NCBI GenBank assembly: GCA_964036045.1
Contig: OZ038380.1
Coordinates: 7,215,913 to 7,279,912, forward strand
Length of the DNA: 64,000 bases
Direction of reading: 5' to 3'
Source of the DNA: Eutreptiella sp. 'Long Island Sound 2002'
Lineage: Eukaryota; Euglenozoa; Euglenophyceae; Eutreptiales; Eutreptiaceae
Shown: positions 31,694 to 45,500 of the stretch, in pieces
Position numbering within the stretch: position 1 is the first letter of the stretch
How the letters are laid out: every line of letters begins with the position of its first letter
The notes under the pieces: generated by a model
What the model saw: the letters and a program-made list of their open reading frames with translations, nothing else
What the model was told of the DNA's origin: nothing
Databases searched by the model: none
Translations under genes and position numbers: made by a program

Positions 31694-33109
31694 GACCCCA
31701 GTTTTGTGTGTAATAATGATTTACCACAGTCCAATCATGACTTCTGCACAAAGGCTGCATGGCCAAGACCGAGCCACTTTTGAGGCACAGTGGCCACAAT
31801 GTGGGGCACAAACAGTGAGTGCAGCATTGCCGCAAAAAACACATGGTGAGACCCCAGTTTTGTGTGCAATAATGATTTACCACAGTCCAATCATGACTTC
31901 TGCACAAAGGCTGCATGGCCAAGACCGAGCCAGTTTTGGGGCACAGTGGCCACAATGTGGGGCACAAACAGTGAGTGCAGCATTGCCGCAAAAGACACAT
32001 GGTGAGACCCCAGTTTTGTGTGCAATAATGATTTACCACAGTCCAACCATGACTTCTGCACAAAGGCTGCATGGCCAAGACCGAGCCAGTTTTGGGGCAC
32101 AGTGGCCACAATGTGGGGCACAAACAGTGAATGCAGCATTGCCGCAAAAAACACATGGTGAGACCCCAGTTTTGTGTGTAATAATGATTTACCACAGTCC
32201 AATCATGACTTCTGCACAAAGGCTGCATGGCCAAGACCGAGCCACTTTTGGGGCACAGTGGCCACAATGTGGGGCACAAACAGTGAGTGCAGCATTGCCG
32301 CAAAAAACACATGGTGAGACCCCAGTTTTGTGTGCAATAATGATTTACCACAGTCCAATCATGACTTCTGCACAAAGGCTGCATGGCCAAGACCGAGCCA
32401 GTTTTGGGGCACAGTGGCCACAATGTGGGGCACAAACAGTGAGTGCAGCATTGCCGCAAAAGATACATGGTGAGACCCCAGTTTTGTGTGCAATAATGAT
32501 TTACCACAGTCCAACCATGACTTCTGCACAAAGGCTGCATGGCCAAGACCGAGCCAGTTTTGGGGCACAGTGGCCACAATGTGGGGCACAAACAGTGAGT
32601 GCAGCATTGCCGCAAAAAACACATGGTGAGACCCCAGTTTTGTGTGTAATAATGATTTACCACAGTCCAATCATGACTTCTGCACAAAGGCTGCATGGCC
32701 AAGACCGAGCCAGTTTTGGGGCACAGTGGCCACAATGTGGGGCACAAACAGTGAGTGCAGCATTGCCGCAAAAAACACATGGTGAGACCCCTGTTTTGTG
32801 TGCAATAATGATTTACCACAGTCCAACCATGACTTCTGCACAAAGGCTGCATGGCCAAGACCGAGCCAGTTTTGGGGCACAGTGGCCACAATGTGGGGCA
32901 CAAACTGTGAGTGCAGCATTGCCGCAAAAAGCACATGGTGAGACCCCAGTTTTGTGTGCAATAATGATTTACCACAGTCCAACCATGACTTCTGCACAAA
33001 GGCTGCATGGCCAAGACCGAGCCAGTTTTGGGGCACAGTGGCCAAAATGTGGGGCACAAACTGTGATTGCAGCATTGCCGCAAAAAACACATGGTGAGAC
33101 CCCAGTTTT

Positions 33110-36100
33110 GTGTGTAATAATGATTTACCACAGTCCAATCATGACTTCTGCACAAAGGCTGCATGGCCAAGACCGGGCCAGTTTTGGGGCACAGTGGCCA
33201 CAATGTGGGGCACAAACAGTGAGTGCAGCATTGCCGCAAAAAACACATGGTTAGACCCCAGTTTTGTGTGCAATAATGATTTACCACAGTTCAATCATGA
33301 CTTCTGCACAAAGGCTGCATGGCCAAGACCGAGCCAGTTTTGGGGCACAGTGGCCACAATGTGGGGCACAAACTGTGAGTGCAGCATTGCCGCAAAAAAC
33401 ACATGGTTAGACCCCAGTTTTGTGTGCAATAATGATTTACCACAGTTCAACCATGACTTCTGCACAAAGGCTGCATGGCCAAGACCGAGCCAGTTTTGGG
33501 GCACAGTGGCCACAATGTGGGGCACAAACTGTGAGTGCAGCATTGCCGCAAAAAATACATGGTTAGACCCCAGTTTTGTGTGTAATAATGATTTACCACA
33601 GTCCAATCATGACTTCTGCACAAATGCTGCATGGCCAAGACCGAGGCAGTTTTGGAGCATTGTGACCACAATGTGGGGCACAAACTGTGAGTGCAGCATT
33701 GCCGCAAAAAACACATGGTGAGACCCCAGTTTCATGTGTAATAATGATTTACCACAGTCCAGTCATGACTTCTGCACAAAGGCTGCATGGCCAAGACCGA
33801 GCCAGTTTTGGGGCACAGTGGCCACAATGTGGGGCACAAACTGTGAGTGCAGCATTGCCGCAAAAAACACACGGTGAGACCCCAGTTTTGTGTGTAATAA
33901 TGATTTACCACAGTCCAACCATGACTTCTGCACAAAGGCTGCATGGCCAAGACCGAGCCAGTTTTGGGGCACAGTGGCCACAATTTGGGGCACAAACAGT
34001 GAGTGCAGCATTGCCGCAAAAAACACATGGTTAGACCCCAGTTTTGTGTGCAATAATGATTTACCACAGTTCAATCATGACTTCTGCACAAAGGCTGCAT
34101 GGCCAAGACCGAGCCAGTTTTGGGGCACAGTGGCCACAATGTGGGGCACAAACTGTGAGTGCAGCATTGCCGCAAAAAACACATGGTTAGACCCCAGTTT
34201 TGTGTGCAATAATGATTTACCACAGTTCAACCATGACTTCTGCACAAAGGCTGCATGGCCAAGACCGAGCCAGTTTTGGGGCACAGTGGCCACAATGTGG
34301 GGCACAAACTGTGAGTGCAGCATTGCCGCAAAAAACACATGGTTAGACCCCAGTTTTGTGTGCAATAATGATTTACCACAGTTCAATCATGACTTCTGCA
34401 CAAAGGCTGCATGGCCAAGACCGAGCCAGTTTTGGGGCACAGTGGCCACAATGTGGGGCACAAACTGTGAGTGCAGCATTGCCGCAAATAACACATGGTT
34501 AGACCCCAGTTTTGTGTGCAATAATGATTTACCACAGTCCAATCATGACTTCTGCACAAAGGCTGCATGGCCAAGACCGAGCCAGTTTGGGGCACAGTGG
34601 CCACAATGTGGGGCACAAACAGTGAGTGCAGCATTGCCGCAAAAAACACATGGTGAGACCCCTGTTTTGTGTGCAATAATGATTTACCACAGTCCAACCA
34701 TGACTTCTGCACAAAGGCTGCATGGCCAAGACCGAGCCAGTTTTGGGGCACAGTGGCCACAATGTGGGGCACAAACTGTGAGTGCAGCATTGCCACAAAA
34801 AACACATGGTGAGACCCCCGTTTTGTGTGTAATAATGATTTACCACAGTCCAACCATGACTTCTGCACAAAGGCTGCATGGCCAAGACCGAGCCAGATTT
34901 GGGGCACAGTGGCCACAATGTGGGGCACAAACTGTGAGTGCAGCATTGCCGCAAAAAACACATGGTGAGACCCCAGTTTTGTGTGTAATAATGATTTACC
35001 ACAGTCCAACCATGACTTCTGCACAAAGGCTGCATGGCCAAGACCGAGCCAGTTTTGGGGCACAGTGGCCAAAATGTGGGGCACAAACTGTGATTGCAGC
35101 ATTGCCGCAAAAAACACATGGTGAGACCCCAGTTTTGTGTGTAATAATGATTTACCACAGTCCAATCATGACTTCTGCACAAAGGCTGCATGGCCAAGAC
35201 CGGGCCAGTTTTGGGGCACAGTGGCCACAATGTGGGGCACAAACAGTGAGTGCAGCATTGCCGCAAAAAACACATGGTTAGACCCCAGTTTTGTGTGCAA
35301 TAATGATTTACCACAGTTCAATCATGACTTCTGCACAAAGGCTGCATGGCCGAGACCGAGCCAGTTTTGGGGCACAGTGGCCACAATGTGGGGCACAAAC
35401 TGTGAGTGCAGCATTGCCGCAAAAAACACATGGTTAGACCCCAGTTTTGTGTGCAATAATGATTTACCACAGTTCAACCATGACTTCTGCACAAAGGCTG
35501 CATGGCCAAGACCGAGCCAGTTTTGGGGCACAGTGGCCACAATGTGGGGCACAAACTGTGAGTGCAGCATTGCCGCAAAAAATACATGGTTAGACCCCAG
35601 TTTTGTGTGTAATAATGATTTACCACAGTCCAATCATGACTTCTGCACAAATGCTGCATGGCCAAGACCGAGGCAGTTTTGGAGCATTGTGACCACAATG
35701 TGGGGCACAAACTGTGAGTGCAGCATTGCCGCAAAAAACACATGGTGAGACCCCAGTTTCATGTGTAATAATGATTTACCACAGTCCAGTCATGACTTCT
35801 GCACAAAGGCTGCATGGCCAAGACCGAGCCAGTTTTGGGGCACAGTGGCCACAATGTGGGGCACAAACTGTGAGTGCAGCATTGCCGCAAAAAACACACG
35901 GTGAGACCCCAGTTTTGTGTGTAATAATGATTTACCACAGTCCAACCATGACTTCTGCACAAAGGCTGCATGGCCAAGACCGAGCCAGTTTTGGGGCACA
36001 GTGGCCACAATTTGGGGCACAAACAGTGAGTGCAGCATTGCCGCAAAAAACACATGGTTAGACCCCAGTTTTGTGTGCAATAATGATTTACCACAGTTCA

Positions 36101-36725
36101 ATCATGACTTCTGCACAAAGGCTGCATGGCCAAGACCGAGCCAGTTTTGGGGCACAGTGGCCACAATGTGGGGCACAAACTGTGAGTGCAGCATTGCCGC
36201 AAAAAACACATGGTTAGACCCCAGTTTTGTGTGCAATAATGATTTACCACAGTTCAACCATGACTTCTGCACAAAGGCTGCATGGCCAAGACCGAGCCAG
36301 TTTTGGGGCACAGTGGCCACAATGTGGGGCACAAACTGTGAGTGCAGCATTGCCGCAAAAAACACATGGTTAGACCCCAGTTTTGTGTGCAATAATGATT
36401 TACCACAGTTCAATCATGACTTCTGCACAAAGGCTGCATGGCCAAGACCGAGCCAGTTTTGGGGCACAGTGGCCACAATGTGGGGCACAAACTGTGAGTG
36501 CAGCATTGCCGCAAATAACACATGGTTAGACCCCAGTTTTGTGTGCAATAATGATATACCACAGTCCAACCATGACTTCTGCACAAAGGCTGCATGGCCA
36601 AGACCGAGCCAGTTTTGGGGCACAGTGGCCACAATGTGGGGCACAAACTGTGAGTGCAGCATTGCCGCAAAAAATACATGGTTAGACCCCAGTTTTGTGT
36701 GTAATAATGATTTACCACAGTCCAA
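33110..36725 (+). repeat. 13-monomer duplication (2027 bp), also related to 22817-24660
   Basis: The segment 33110-34500 recurs at 35137-36530 (offset 2027). A homologous segment begins at 22817 (offset 10293, close to 66 monomers). Markers: ACAGTTCAATCATGAC, CACAAATGCTGCATGG followed by CGAGGCAGTTTTGG, and CAGTTTCATGTGTAATAATG. Confidence 0.8.
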
Positions 36726-36859
36726 TCATGACTTCTGCACAAAGGCTGCATGGCCAAGACCGAGCCAGTTTTGGAGCATTGTGACCACAATGTGGGGCAC
36801 AAACTGTGAGTGCAGCATTGCCGCAAAAAACACATGGTTAGACCCCAGTTTGGTGTGTA

Positions 36860-39340
36860 ATAATGATTTACCACAGTCCAATCATGACTTCTGCACAAAG
36901 GCTGCATGGCCAGGACCGAGCCAGTTTTGGGGCACAGTGGCCAGAATGCGGGGCACAAACTGTGAGTGCAGCGTTGCCGCAAAAAACACATGGTGAGAAC
37001 CCAGTTTTGTGTGTAATAATGATTTACCACAGTCCAACCATGACTTCCGCACAAAGGCTGCATGGCCAAGACCGAGCCAGTTTTGGGGCACAGTGGCCAC
37101 AATGTGGGGCACAAACTGCGAGTGCAGCATTGCCGCAAAAAACACATGGTGAGACCCCTGTTTTGTGTGTAATAATGATTTGCCACAGTCCAATCATGAC
37201 TTCTGCACAAAGGCTGCATGGCCAAGACCGAGCCAGTTTTGGAGCATTGTGACCACAATGTGGGGCACAAAATGTGAGTGCAGCATTGCCGCAAAAAACA
37301 CATGGTGAGGCCCCAGTTTTGTGTGTAATAATGATTTACCACAGTCCAATCATGACTTCTGCACAAAGGCTGCATGGCCAAGACCGAGCCAGTTTTGGGG
37401 CACAGTGGCCACAATGTGGGGCACAAACAGTGAGTGCAGCATTGCCGCAAAAAACACATGGTGAGACCCCTGTTTTGTGTGTAATAATGATTTACCACAG
37501 TCCAACCATGACTTCTGCACAAAGGCTGCATGGCCAAGACCGAGCCAGTTTTGGAGCATTGTGACCACAATGTGGGGCACAAACTGTGAGTGCAGCATTG
37601 CCGCAAAAAACACATGGTGAGACCCCAGTTTTGTGTGCAATAATGATTTACCACAGTCCAATCATGACTTCTGCACAAAGGCTGCATGGCCAAGACCGAG
37701 CCAGTGTTGGGGAACAGTGGACACAATGTGGGGCACAAACTGTGAGTGCAGCATTGCCGCAAAAAACACATGGTGAGACCCCAGTTTTGTGTGCAAAAAT
37801 GATTTACCACAGTCCAACCATGACTTCTGCACAAAGGCTGCATGGCCAAGACCGACCCAGTTTTGGAGCATTGTGACCACAATGTGGGGCACAAACTGTG
37901 AGTGCAGCATTGCCGCAAAAAACACATGGTGAGACCCCTGTTTTTTGTGCAATAATGATTTACCACAGTCCAATCATGACTTCTGCACAAAGGCTGCATG
38001 GCCAAGACCGAGCCAGTTTTGGGGAACAGTGGCCACAATGTGGGGCACAAACAGTGAGTGCAGCATTGCCGCAAAAAACACTTGGTGAGACCCCAGTTTT
38101 GTGTGCAAAAATGATTTACCACAGTCCAACCATGACTTCTGCACAAAGGCTGCATGGCCAAGACCGACCCAGCTTTGGAGCATTGTGACCACAATGTGGG
38201 GCACCAACAGTGAGTGCAGCATTGCCGCAAAAAACACATGGTTAGACCCCAGTTTTGTGTGTAATAAGGATCTACCACAGTCCAATCATGACTTCTGCAC
38301 AAAGGCTGCATGGCCAGGACCGAGCCAGTTTTGGGGCACCCTGGCCACAATGTGGGGCACAAACTGTGAGTGCAGCATTGCCGCAAAAAATACATGGTTA
38401 GACCCCAGTTTTGTGTGTAATAATGATTTACCACAGTCCAATCATGACTTCTGCACAAAGGCTGCATGGCCAAGACCGAGCCGGTTTTGGGGCACAGTGG
38501 CCACAATGTGGGGCACAAACTGTGAGTGCAGCGTTGCCGCAAAAAACACATGGTGAGAACCCAGTTTTGTGTGTAATAATGATTTACCACAGTCCAACCA
38601 TGACTTCCGCACAAAGGCTGCATGGCCAAGACCGAGCCAGTTTTGGGGCACAGTGGCCACAATGTGGGGCACAAACTGTGAGTGCAGCATTGCCGCAAAA
38701 AACACATGGTGAGACCCCTGTTTTGTGTGTAATAATGATTTGCCACAGTCCAATCATGACTTCTGCACAAAGGCTGCATGGCCAAGACCGAGCCAGTTTT
38801 GGAGCATTGTGACCACAATGTGGGGCACAAACTGTGAGTGCAGCATTGCCGCAAAAAACACATGGTGAGGCCCCAGTTTTGTGTGTAATAATGATTTACC
38901 ACAGTCCAATCATGACTTCTGCACAAAGGCTGCATGGCCAGGACCGAGCCAGTTTTGGGGCACAGTGGCCACAATGTGGGGCACAAACTGTGAGTGCAGC
39001 GTTGCCGCAAAAAACACATGGTGAGAACCCAGTTTTGTGTGTAATAATGATTTACCACAGTCCAACCATGACTTCCGCACAAAGGCTGCATGGCCAAGAC
39101 CGAGCCAGTTTTGGGGCACAGTGGCCACAATGTGGGGCACAAACTGTGAGTGCAGCATTGCCGCAAAAAACACATGGCGAGACCCCTGTTTTGTGTGTAA
39201 TAATGATTTGCCACAGTCCAATCATGACTTCTGCACAAAGGCTGCATGGCCAAGACCGAGCCAGTTTTGGAGCATTGTGACCACAATGTGGGGCACAAAC
39301 TGTGAGTGCAGCATTGCCGCAAAAAACACATGGTGAGGCC
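36860..39340 (+). repeat. Higher-order repeats of 10 and 3 monomers
   Basis: The pair of variants GGTGAGAACCCAG then CTTCCGCACAAAGG occurs from about 36994, 38554 and 39022: offsets of 1560 bp (10 monomers) and 468 bp (3 monomers). ATTTGCCACAGTCC accompanies each. Confidence 0.7.
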
Positions 39341-39599
39341 CCAGTTTTGTGTGTAATAATGATTTACCACAGTCCAACCATGACTTCTGCACAAAGGCTG
39401 CATGGCCAAGACCGAGCCAGTTTTGGGGCACAGTGGCCACAATGTAGGGCACAAACAGTGAGTGCAGCATTGCCGCAAAAAACACATGGTGAGACCCCTG
39501 TTTTGTGTGTAATAATGATTTACCACAGTCCAACCATGACTTCTGCACAAAGGCTGCATGGCCAAGACCGAGCCAGTTTTGGGGCATAGTGGCCACAAT

Positions 39600-42500
39600 G
39601 TGCGGCACAAACAGTGAGTGCAGCATTGCCGCAAAAAACACATGGTGAGACCCCTGTTTTGTGTGCAATAATGATTTACCACAGTCCAACCATGAATTCT
39701 GCACAAAGGCTGCATGGCCAAGACCGACCCAGTTTTGGAGCATTGTGACCACAATGTGGGGCACAAACTGTGAGTGCAGCATTGCCGCAAAAAACACATG
39801 GTGAGGCCCCAGTTTTGTGTGCAATAATGATTTACCACAGTCAAATCATGACTTCTGCACAAAGGCTGCATGGCCAAGACCGAGCCAGTTTTGGGGAACA
39901 GTGGCCACAATGGGGGGCACAAACTGTGTGTGCAGCATTGCCGCAAGAAACACATGGTGAGACCCTAGTTTTGTGTGCAAAAATGATTTACCACAGTCCA
40001 ACCATGACTTCTGCACAAAGGCTGCATGGCCAGGACCGAGCCAGTTTTGGGGCATAGTGGCCACAATGTGCGGCACAAACAGTGAGTGCAGCATTGCCGC
40101 AAAAAACACATGGTGAGACCCCTGTTTTGTGTGCAATAATGATTTACCACAGTCCAACCATGAATTCTGCACAAAGGCTGCATGGCCAAGACCGACCCAG
40201 TTTTGGAGCATTGTGACCACAATGTGGGGCACAAACTGTGAGTGCAGCATTGCCGCAAAAAACACATGGCGAGACCCCTGTTTTGTGTGCAATAATGATT
40301 TACCACAGTCCAACCATGACTTCTGCACAAAGGCTGCATGGCCAAGACCGACCCAGCTTTGGAGCATTGTGACCACAATGTGGGGCACCAACAGTGAGTG
40401 CAGCATTGCCGCAAAAAACACATGGTTAGACCCCAGTTTGGTGTGTAATAATGATTTACCACAGTCCAATCATGACTTCTGCACAAAGGCTGCATGGCCA
40501 GGACCGAGCCAGTTTTGGGGCACAGTGGCCACAATGTGGGGCACAAACTGTGAGTGCAGCATTGCCGCAAAAAACACATGCTGAGACCCCAGTTTTGTGT
40601 GTAATAATGATTTACCACAGTCCAATCATGACTTCTGCACAAAGGCTGCATGGCCAAGACCGAGCCAGCTTTGGAGCTTTGTGACCACAATGTGGGGCAC
40701 AAACTGTGAGTGCAGCATTGCCGCAAAACACACATGGTGAGACCCCAGTTTTGTGTGTAATAATGATTTACCACAGTCCAATCATGACTTCTGCACAAAG
40801 GCTGCGTGGCCAAGACCGACCCAGTTTTGGGGCACAGTGGCCACAATGTGGTGCACAAACAGTGAGTGCAGCATTGCCGCAAAAAACACATGGTTAGACC
40901 CCTGTTTTGGGTGTAATAATGATTTACCACAGTCCAACCATGACTTCCGCACAAAGGCTGCATGGCCAAGACCGAGCCAGTTTTGGAGCATTGTGACCAC
41001 AATGTCGGGCACAAACTGTGAGTGCAGCATTGCCGCAAAACACACATGGTGAGACCCCAGTTTTGTGTGTAATAATGATTTACCACAGTCCAATCATGAC
41101 TTCTGCACAAAGGCTGCGTGGCCAAGACCGACCCAGTTTTGGGGCACAGTGGCCACAATGTGGGGCACCAACAGTGAGTGCAGCATTGCCGCAAAAAACA
41201 CATGGTTAGACCCCAGCTTTGTGTGTAATAATGATTTACCACAGTCCAATCATGACTTCTGCACAAAGGCTGCGTGGCCAAGACCGACCCAGTTTTGGAG
41301 CACAGTGGCCACAACGTGGGGCACAAACAGTGAGTGCAGCATTGCCACAAAAAACACATGGTGAGACCCCTGTTTTGTGTGCAATAATGATTTACCACAG
41401 TCCAATCATGACTTCTGCACAAAGGCTGCATGGCCAAGACCGACCCAGCTTTGGAGCATTGTGACCACAATGTGGGGCACACACTGTGAGTGCAGCATTG
41501 CCGCAAAAAACACATGGTTACACCCCAGTTTGGTGTGTAATAATGATTTACCACAGTCCAATCATGACTTCTGCACAAAGGCTGCATGGCCAGGACCGAG
41601 CCAGTTTTGGGGCACAGTGGCCACAATGTGGGGCACAAACTGTGAGTGCAGCATTGCCGCAAAACACACATGGTGAGGCCCCAGTTTTGTGTGTAATAAT
41701 GATTTACCACAGTTCAACCATGACTTCTGCACAAAGGCTGCATGGCCAATACCGAGCCAGCTTTTGGAGCATTGTGGCCACAATGTGGGGCACAAACTGT
41801 GAGTGCAGCATTGCCGCAAAAAACACATGCTGAGACCCCAGTTTTGTGTGTAATAATGATTTACCACCGTCCAATCATGACTTCTGCACAAAGGCTGCAT
41901 GGCCAAGACCGAGCCAGCTTTGGAGCTTTGTGACCACAATGTGGGGCACAAACTGTGAGTGCAGCATTGCCGCAAAAAACACATGGTGAGACCCCTGTTT
42001 TGTGTGTAATAATGATTTACCACAGTCCAATCATGACTTCTGCACAAAGGCTGCATGGCCAGGACCGAGCGAGTTTTGGGGCACAGTGGCCACAATGTGG
42101 GGCACAAACTGTGAGTGCAGCATTGCCGCAAAAAACACATGGTGAGGCCCCAGTTTTGTGTGCAATAATGATTTACCACAGTCCAACCATGACTTCTGCA
42201 CAAAGGCTGCATGGCCAAGACCGACCCAGTTTTGGAGCATTGTGACCACAATGTGGGGCACAAACTGTGAGTGCAGCATTGCCGCAAAAAACACACGGTG
42301 AGACCCCTGTTTTGTGTGCAATAATGATTTACCACAGTCCAACCATGACTTCTGCACAAAGGCTGCATGGCCAAGACCGACCCAGCTTTGGAGCATTGTG
42401 ACCACAATGTGGGGCACCAACAGTGAGTGCAGCATTGCCGCAAAAAACACATGGTTAGACCCCAGTTTGGTGTGTAATAATGATTTACCACAGTCCAATC

Positions 42501-45500
42501 ATGACTTCTGCACAAAGGCTGCATGGCCAGGACCGAGCCAGTTTTGGGGCACAGTGGCCACAATGTGGGGCACAAACTGTGAGTGCAGCATTGCCGCAAA
42601 ACACACATGGTGAGGCCCCAGTTTTGTGTGTAATAATGATTTACCACAGTCCAATCATGACTTCTGCACAAAGGCTGCATGGCCAAGAACGAGCCAGCTT
42701 TGGAGCTTTGTGACCACAATGAGGGGCACAAACTGTGAGTGCAGCATTGCCGCAAAAAACACATGGTGAGACCCCTGTTTTGTGTGCAATAATGATTTAC
42801 CACAGTCCAACCATGACTTCTGCACAAAGGCTGCATGGCCAAGAACGAGCCAGTTTTGGGGCACAGTGGCCACAATGTCGTGCACAAACAGTGAGTGCAG
42901 CATTGCCGCAAAAAACACATGGTGAGACCCCTGTTTTGTGTGTAATAATGATTTACCACAGTCCAACCATGACTTCCGCACAAAGGCTGCATGGCCAAGA
43001 CCGAGCCAGTTTTGGAGCATTGTGACCACAATGTGGGGCACAAACTGTGAGTGCAGCATTGCCGCAAAACACACATGCTGAGACCCCAGTTTTGTGTGTA
43101 ATAATGATTTACCACAGTCCAATCATGACTTCTGCACAAAGGCTGCGTGGCCAAGACCGACCCAGTTTTGGGGCACAGTGGCCACAATGTGGGGCACAAA
43201 CTGTGAGTGCAGCATTGCCGCAAAAAACACATGGTTAGACCCCAGTTTTGTGTGTAATAACGATTTACCACAGTCCAATCATGACTTCTGCACAAAGGCT
43301 GCGTGGCCAAGACCGACCCAGTTTTGGGGCACAGTGGCCACAATGTGGGGCACAAACAGTGAGTGCAGCATTGCCACAAAAAACACATGGTGAGACCCCT
43401 GTTTTGTGTGCAATAATGATTTACCACAGTCCAATCATGACTTCTGCACAAAGGCTGCATGGCCAAGACCGACCCAGCTTTGGAGCATTGTGACCACAAT
43501 GTGGGGCACAAACTGTGAGTGCAGTATTGCCGCAGAAAACACATGGTTAGATGCCAGTTTGGTGTGTAATAATGATTTACCACAGTCCAATCATGACTTC
43601 TGCACAAAGGCTGCATGGCCAGGACCGAGCCAGTTTTGGGGCACAGTGGCCACAATGTGGGGCACAAACTGTGAGTGCAGCATTGCCGCAAAACACACAT
43701 GGTGAGGCCCCAGTTTTGTGTGTAATAATGATTTACCACAGTTCAACCATGACTTCTGCACGAAGGCTGCATGGCCAATACCGAGCCAGTTTTGGGAGCA
43801 TTGTGGCCACAATGTGGGGCACAAACAGTGAGTGCAGCATTGCCGCTAAAAAAACATGCTGAGACCCCAGTTTTGTGTGTAATAATGATTTACCACAGTC
43901 CAATCATGACTTCTGCACAAAGGCGGCATGGCCAAGACCGAGCCAGCTTTGGAGCTTTGTGACCACAATGTGGGGCACAAACAGTGAGTGCAGCATTGCC
44001 GCAAAAAACACATGGTGAGACCCCTGTTTTGTGTGCAATAATGATTTACCACAGTCCAACCATGACTTCTGCACAAAGGCTGCATGGCCAAGACCGAGCC
44101 AGTTTTGGGGCACAGTGCCCACAATGTGGTGCACAAACAGTGAGTGCAGCATTGCCGCAAAAAACACATGGTGAGACCCCTGTTTTGTGTGTAATAATGA
44201 TTTACCACAGTCCAACCATGACTTCCGCACAAAGGCTGCATGGCCAAGACCGAGCCAGTTTTGGAGCATTGTGACCACAATGTGGGGCACAAACTGTGAG
44301 TGCAGCATTGCCGCAAAACACACATGCTGAGACCCCAGTTTTGTGTGTAATAATGATTTACCACAGTCCAACCATGACTTCTGCACAAAGGCGGCATGGC
44401 CAAGACCGAGCCAGCTTTGGAGCTTTGTGACCACAATGTGGGGCACAAACAGTGAGTGCAGCATTGCCGCAAAAAACACATGGTGAGACCCCTGTTTTGT
44501 GTGCAATAATGATTTACCACAGTCCAACCATGAATTCTGCACAAAGGCTGCATGGCCAAGACCGACCCAGTTTTGGAGCATTGTGACCACAATGTGGGGC
44601 ACAAACTGTGAGTGCAGCATTGCCGCAAAAAACACATGGTGAGGCCCCAGTTTTGTGTGCAATAATGATTTACCACAGTCAAATCATGACTTCTGCACAA
44701 AGGCTGCATGGCCAAGACCGAGCCAGTTTTGGGGAACAGTGGCCACAATGTGGGGCACAAACTGTGTGTGCAGCATTGCCGCAAGAAACACATGGTGAGA
44801 CCCTAGTTTTGTGTGCAAAAATGATTTACCACAGTCCAACCATGACTTCTGCACAAAGGCTGCATGGCCAAGACCGACCCAGTTTTGGAGCATTGTGACC
44901 ACAATGTGGGGCACAAACTGTGAGTGCAGCATTGCCGCAAAAAACACATGGCGAGACCCCTGTTTTGTGTGCAATAATGATTTACCACAGTCCAACCATG
45001 ACTTCTGCACAAAGGCTGCATGGCCAAGACCGACCCAGCTTTGGAGCATTGTGACCACAATGTGGGGCACCAACAGTGAGTGCAGCATTGCCGCAAAAAA
45101 CACATGGTTAGACCCCAGTTTGGTGTGTATTAATGATTTACCACAGTCCAATCATGACTTCTGCACAAAGGCTGCATGGCCAGGACCGAGCCAGTTTTGG
45201 GGCACAGTGGCCACAATGTGGGGCACAAACTGTGAGTGCAGCATTGCCGCAAAACACACATGGTGAGGCCCCAGTTTTGTGTGTAATAATGATTTACCAC
45301 AGTCGAATCATGACTTCTGCACAAAGGCTGCATGGCCAATACCGAGCCAGTTTTGGGGCACAGTGGCCACAATGTGGGGCACAAACTGTGAGTGCAGCAT
45401 TGCCGCAAAAAACACATGCTGAGACCCCAGTTTTGTGTGTAATAATGATTTACCACAGTCCAATCATGACTTCTGCACAAAGGCTGCATGGCCAAGACCG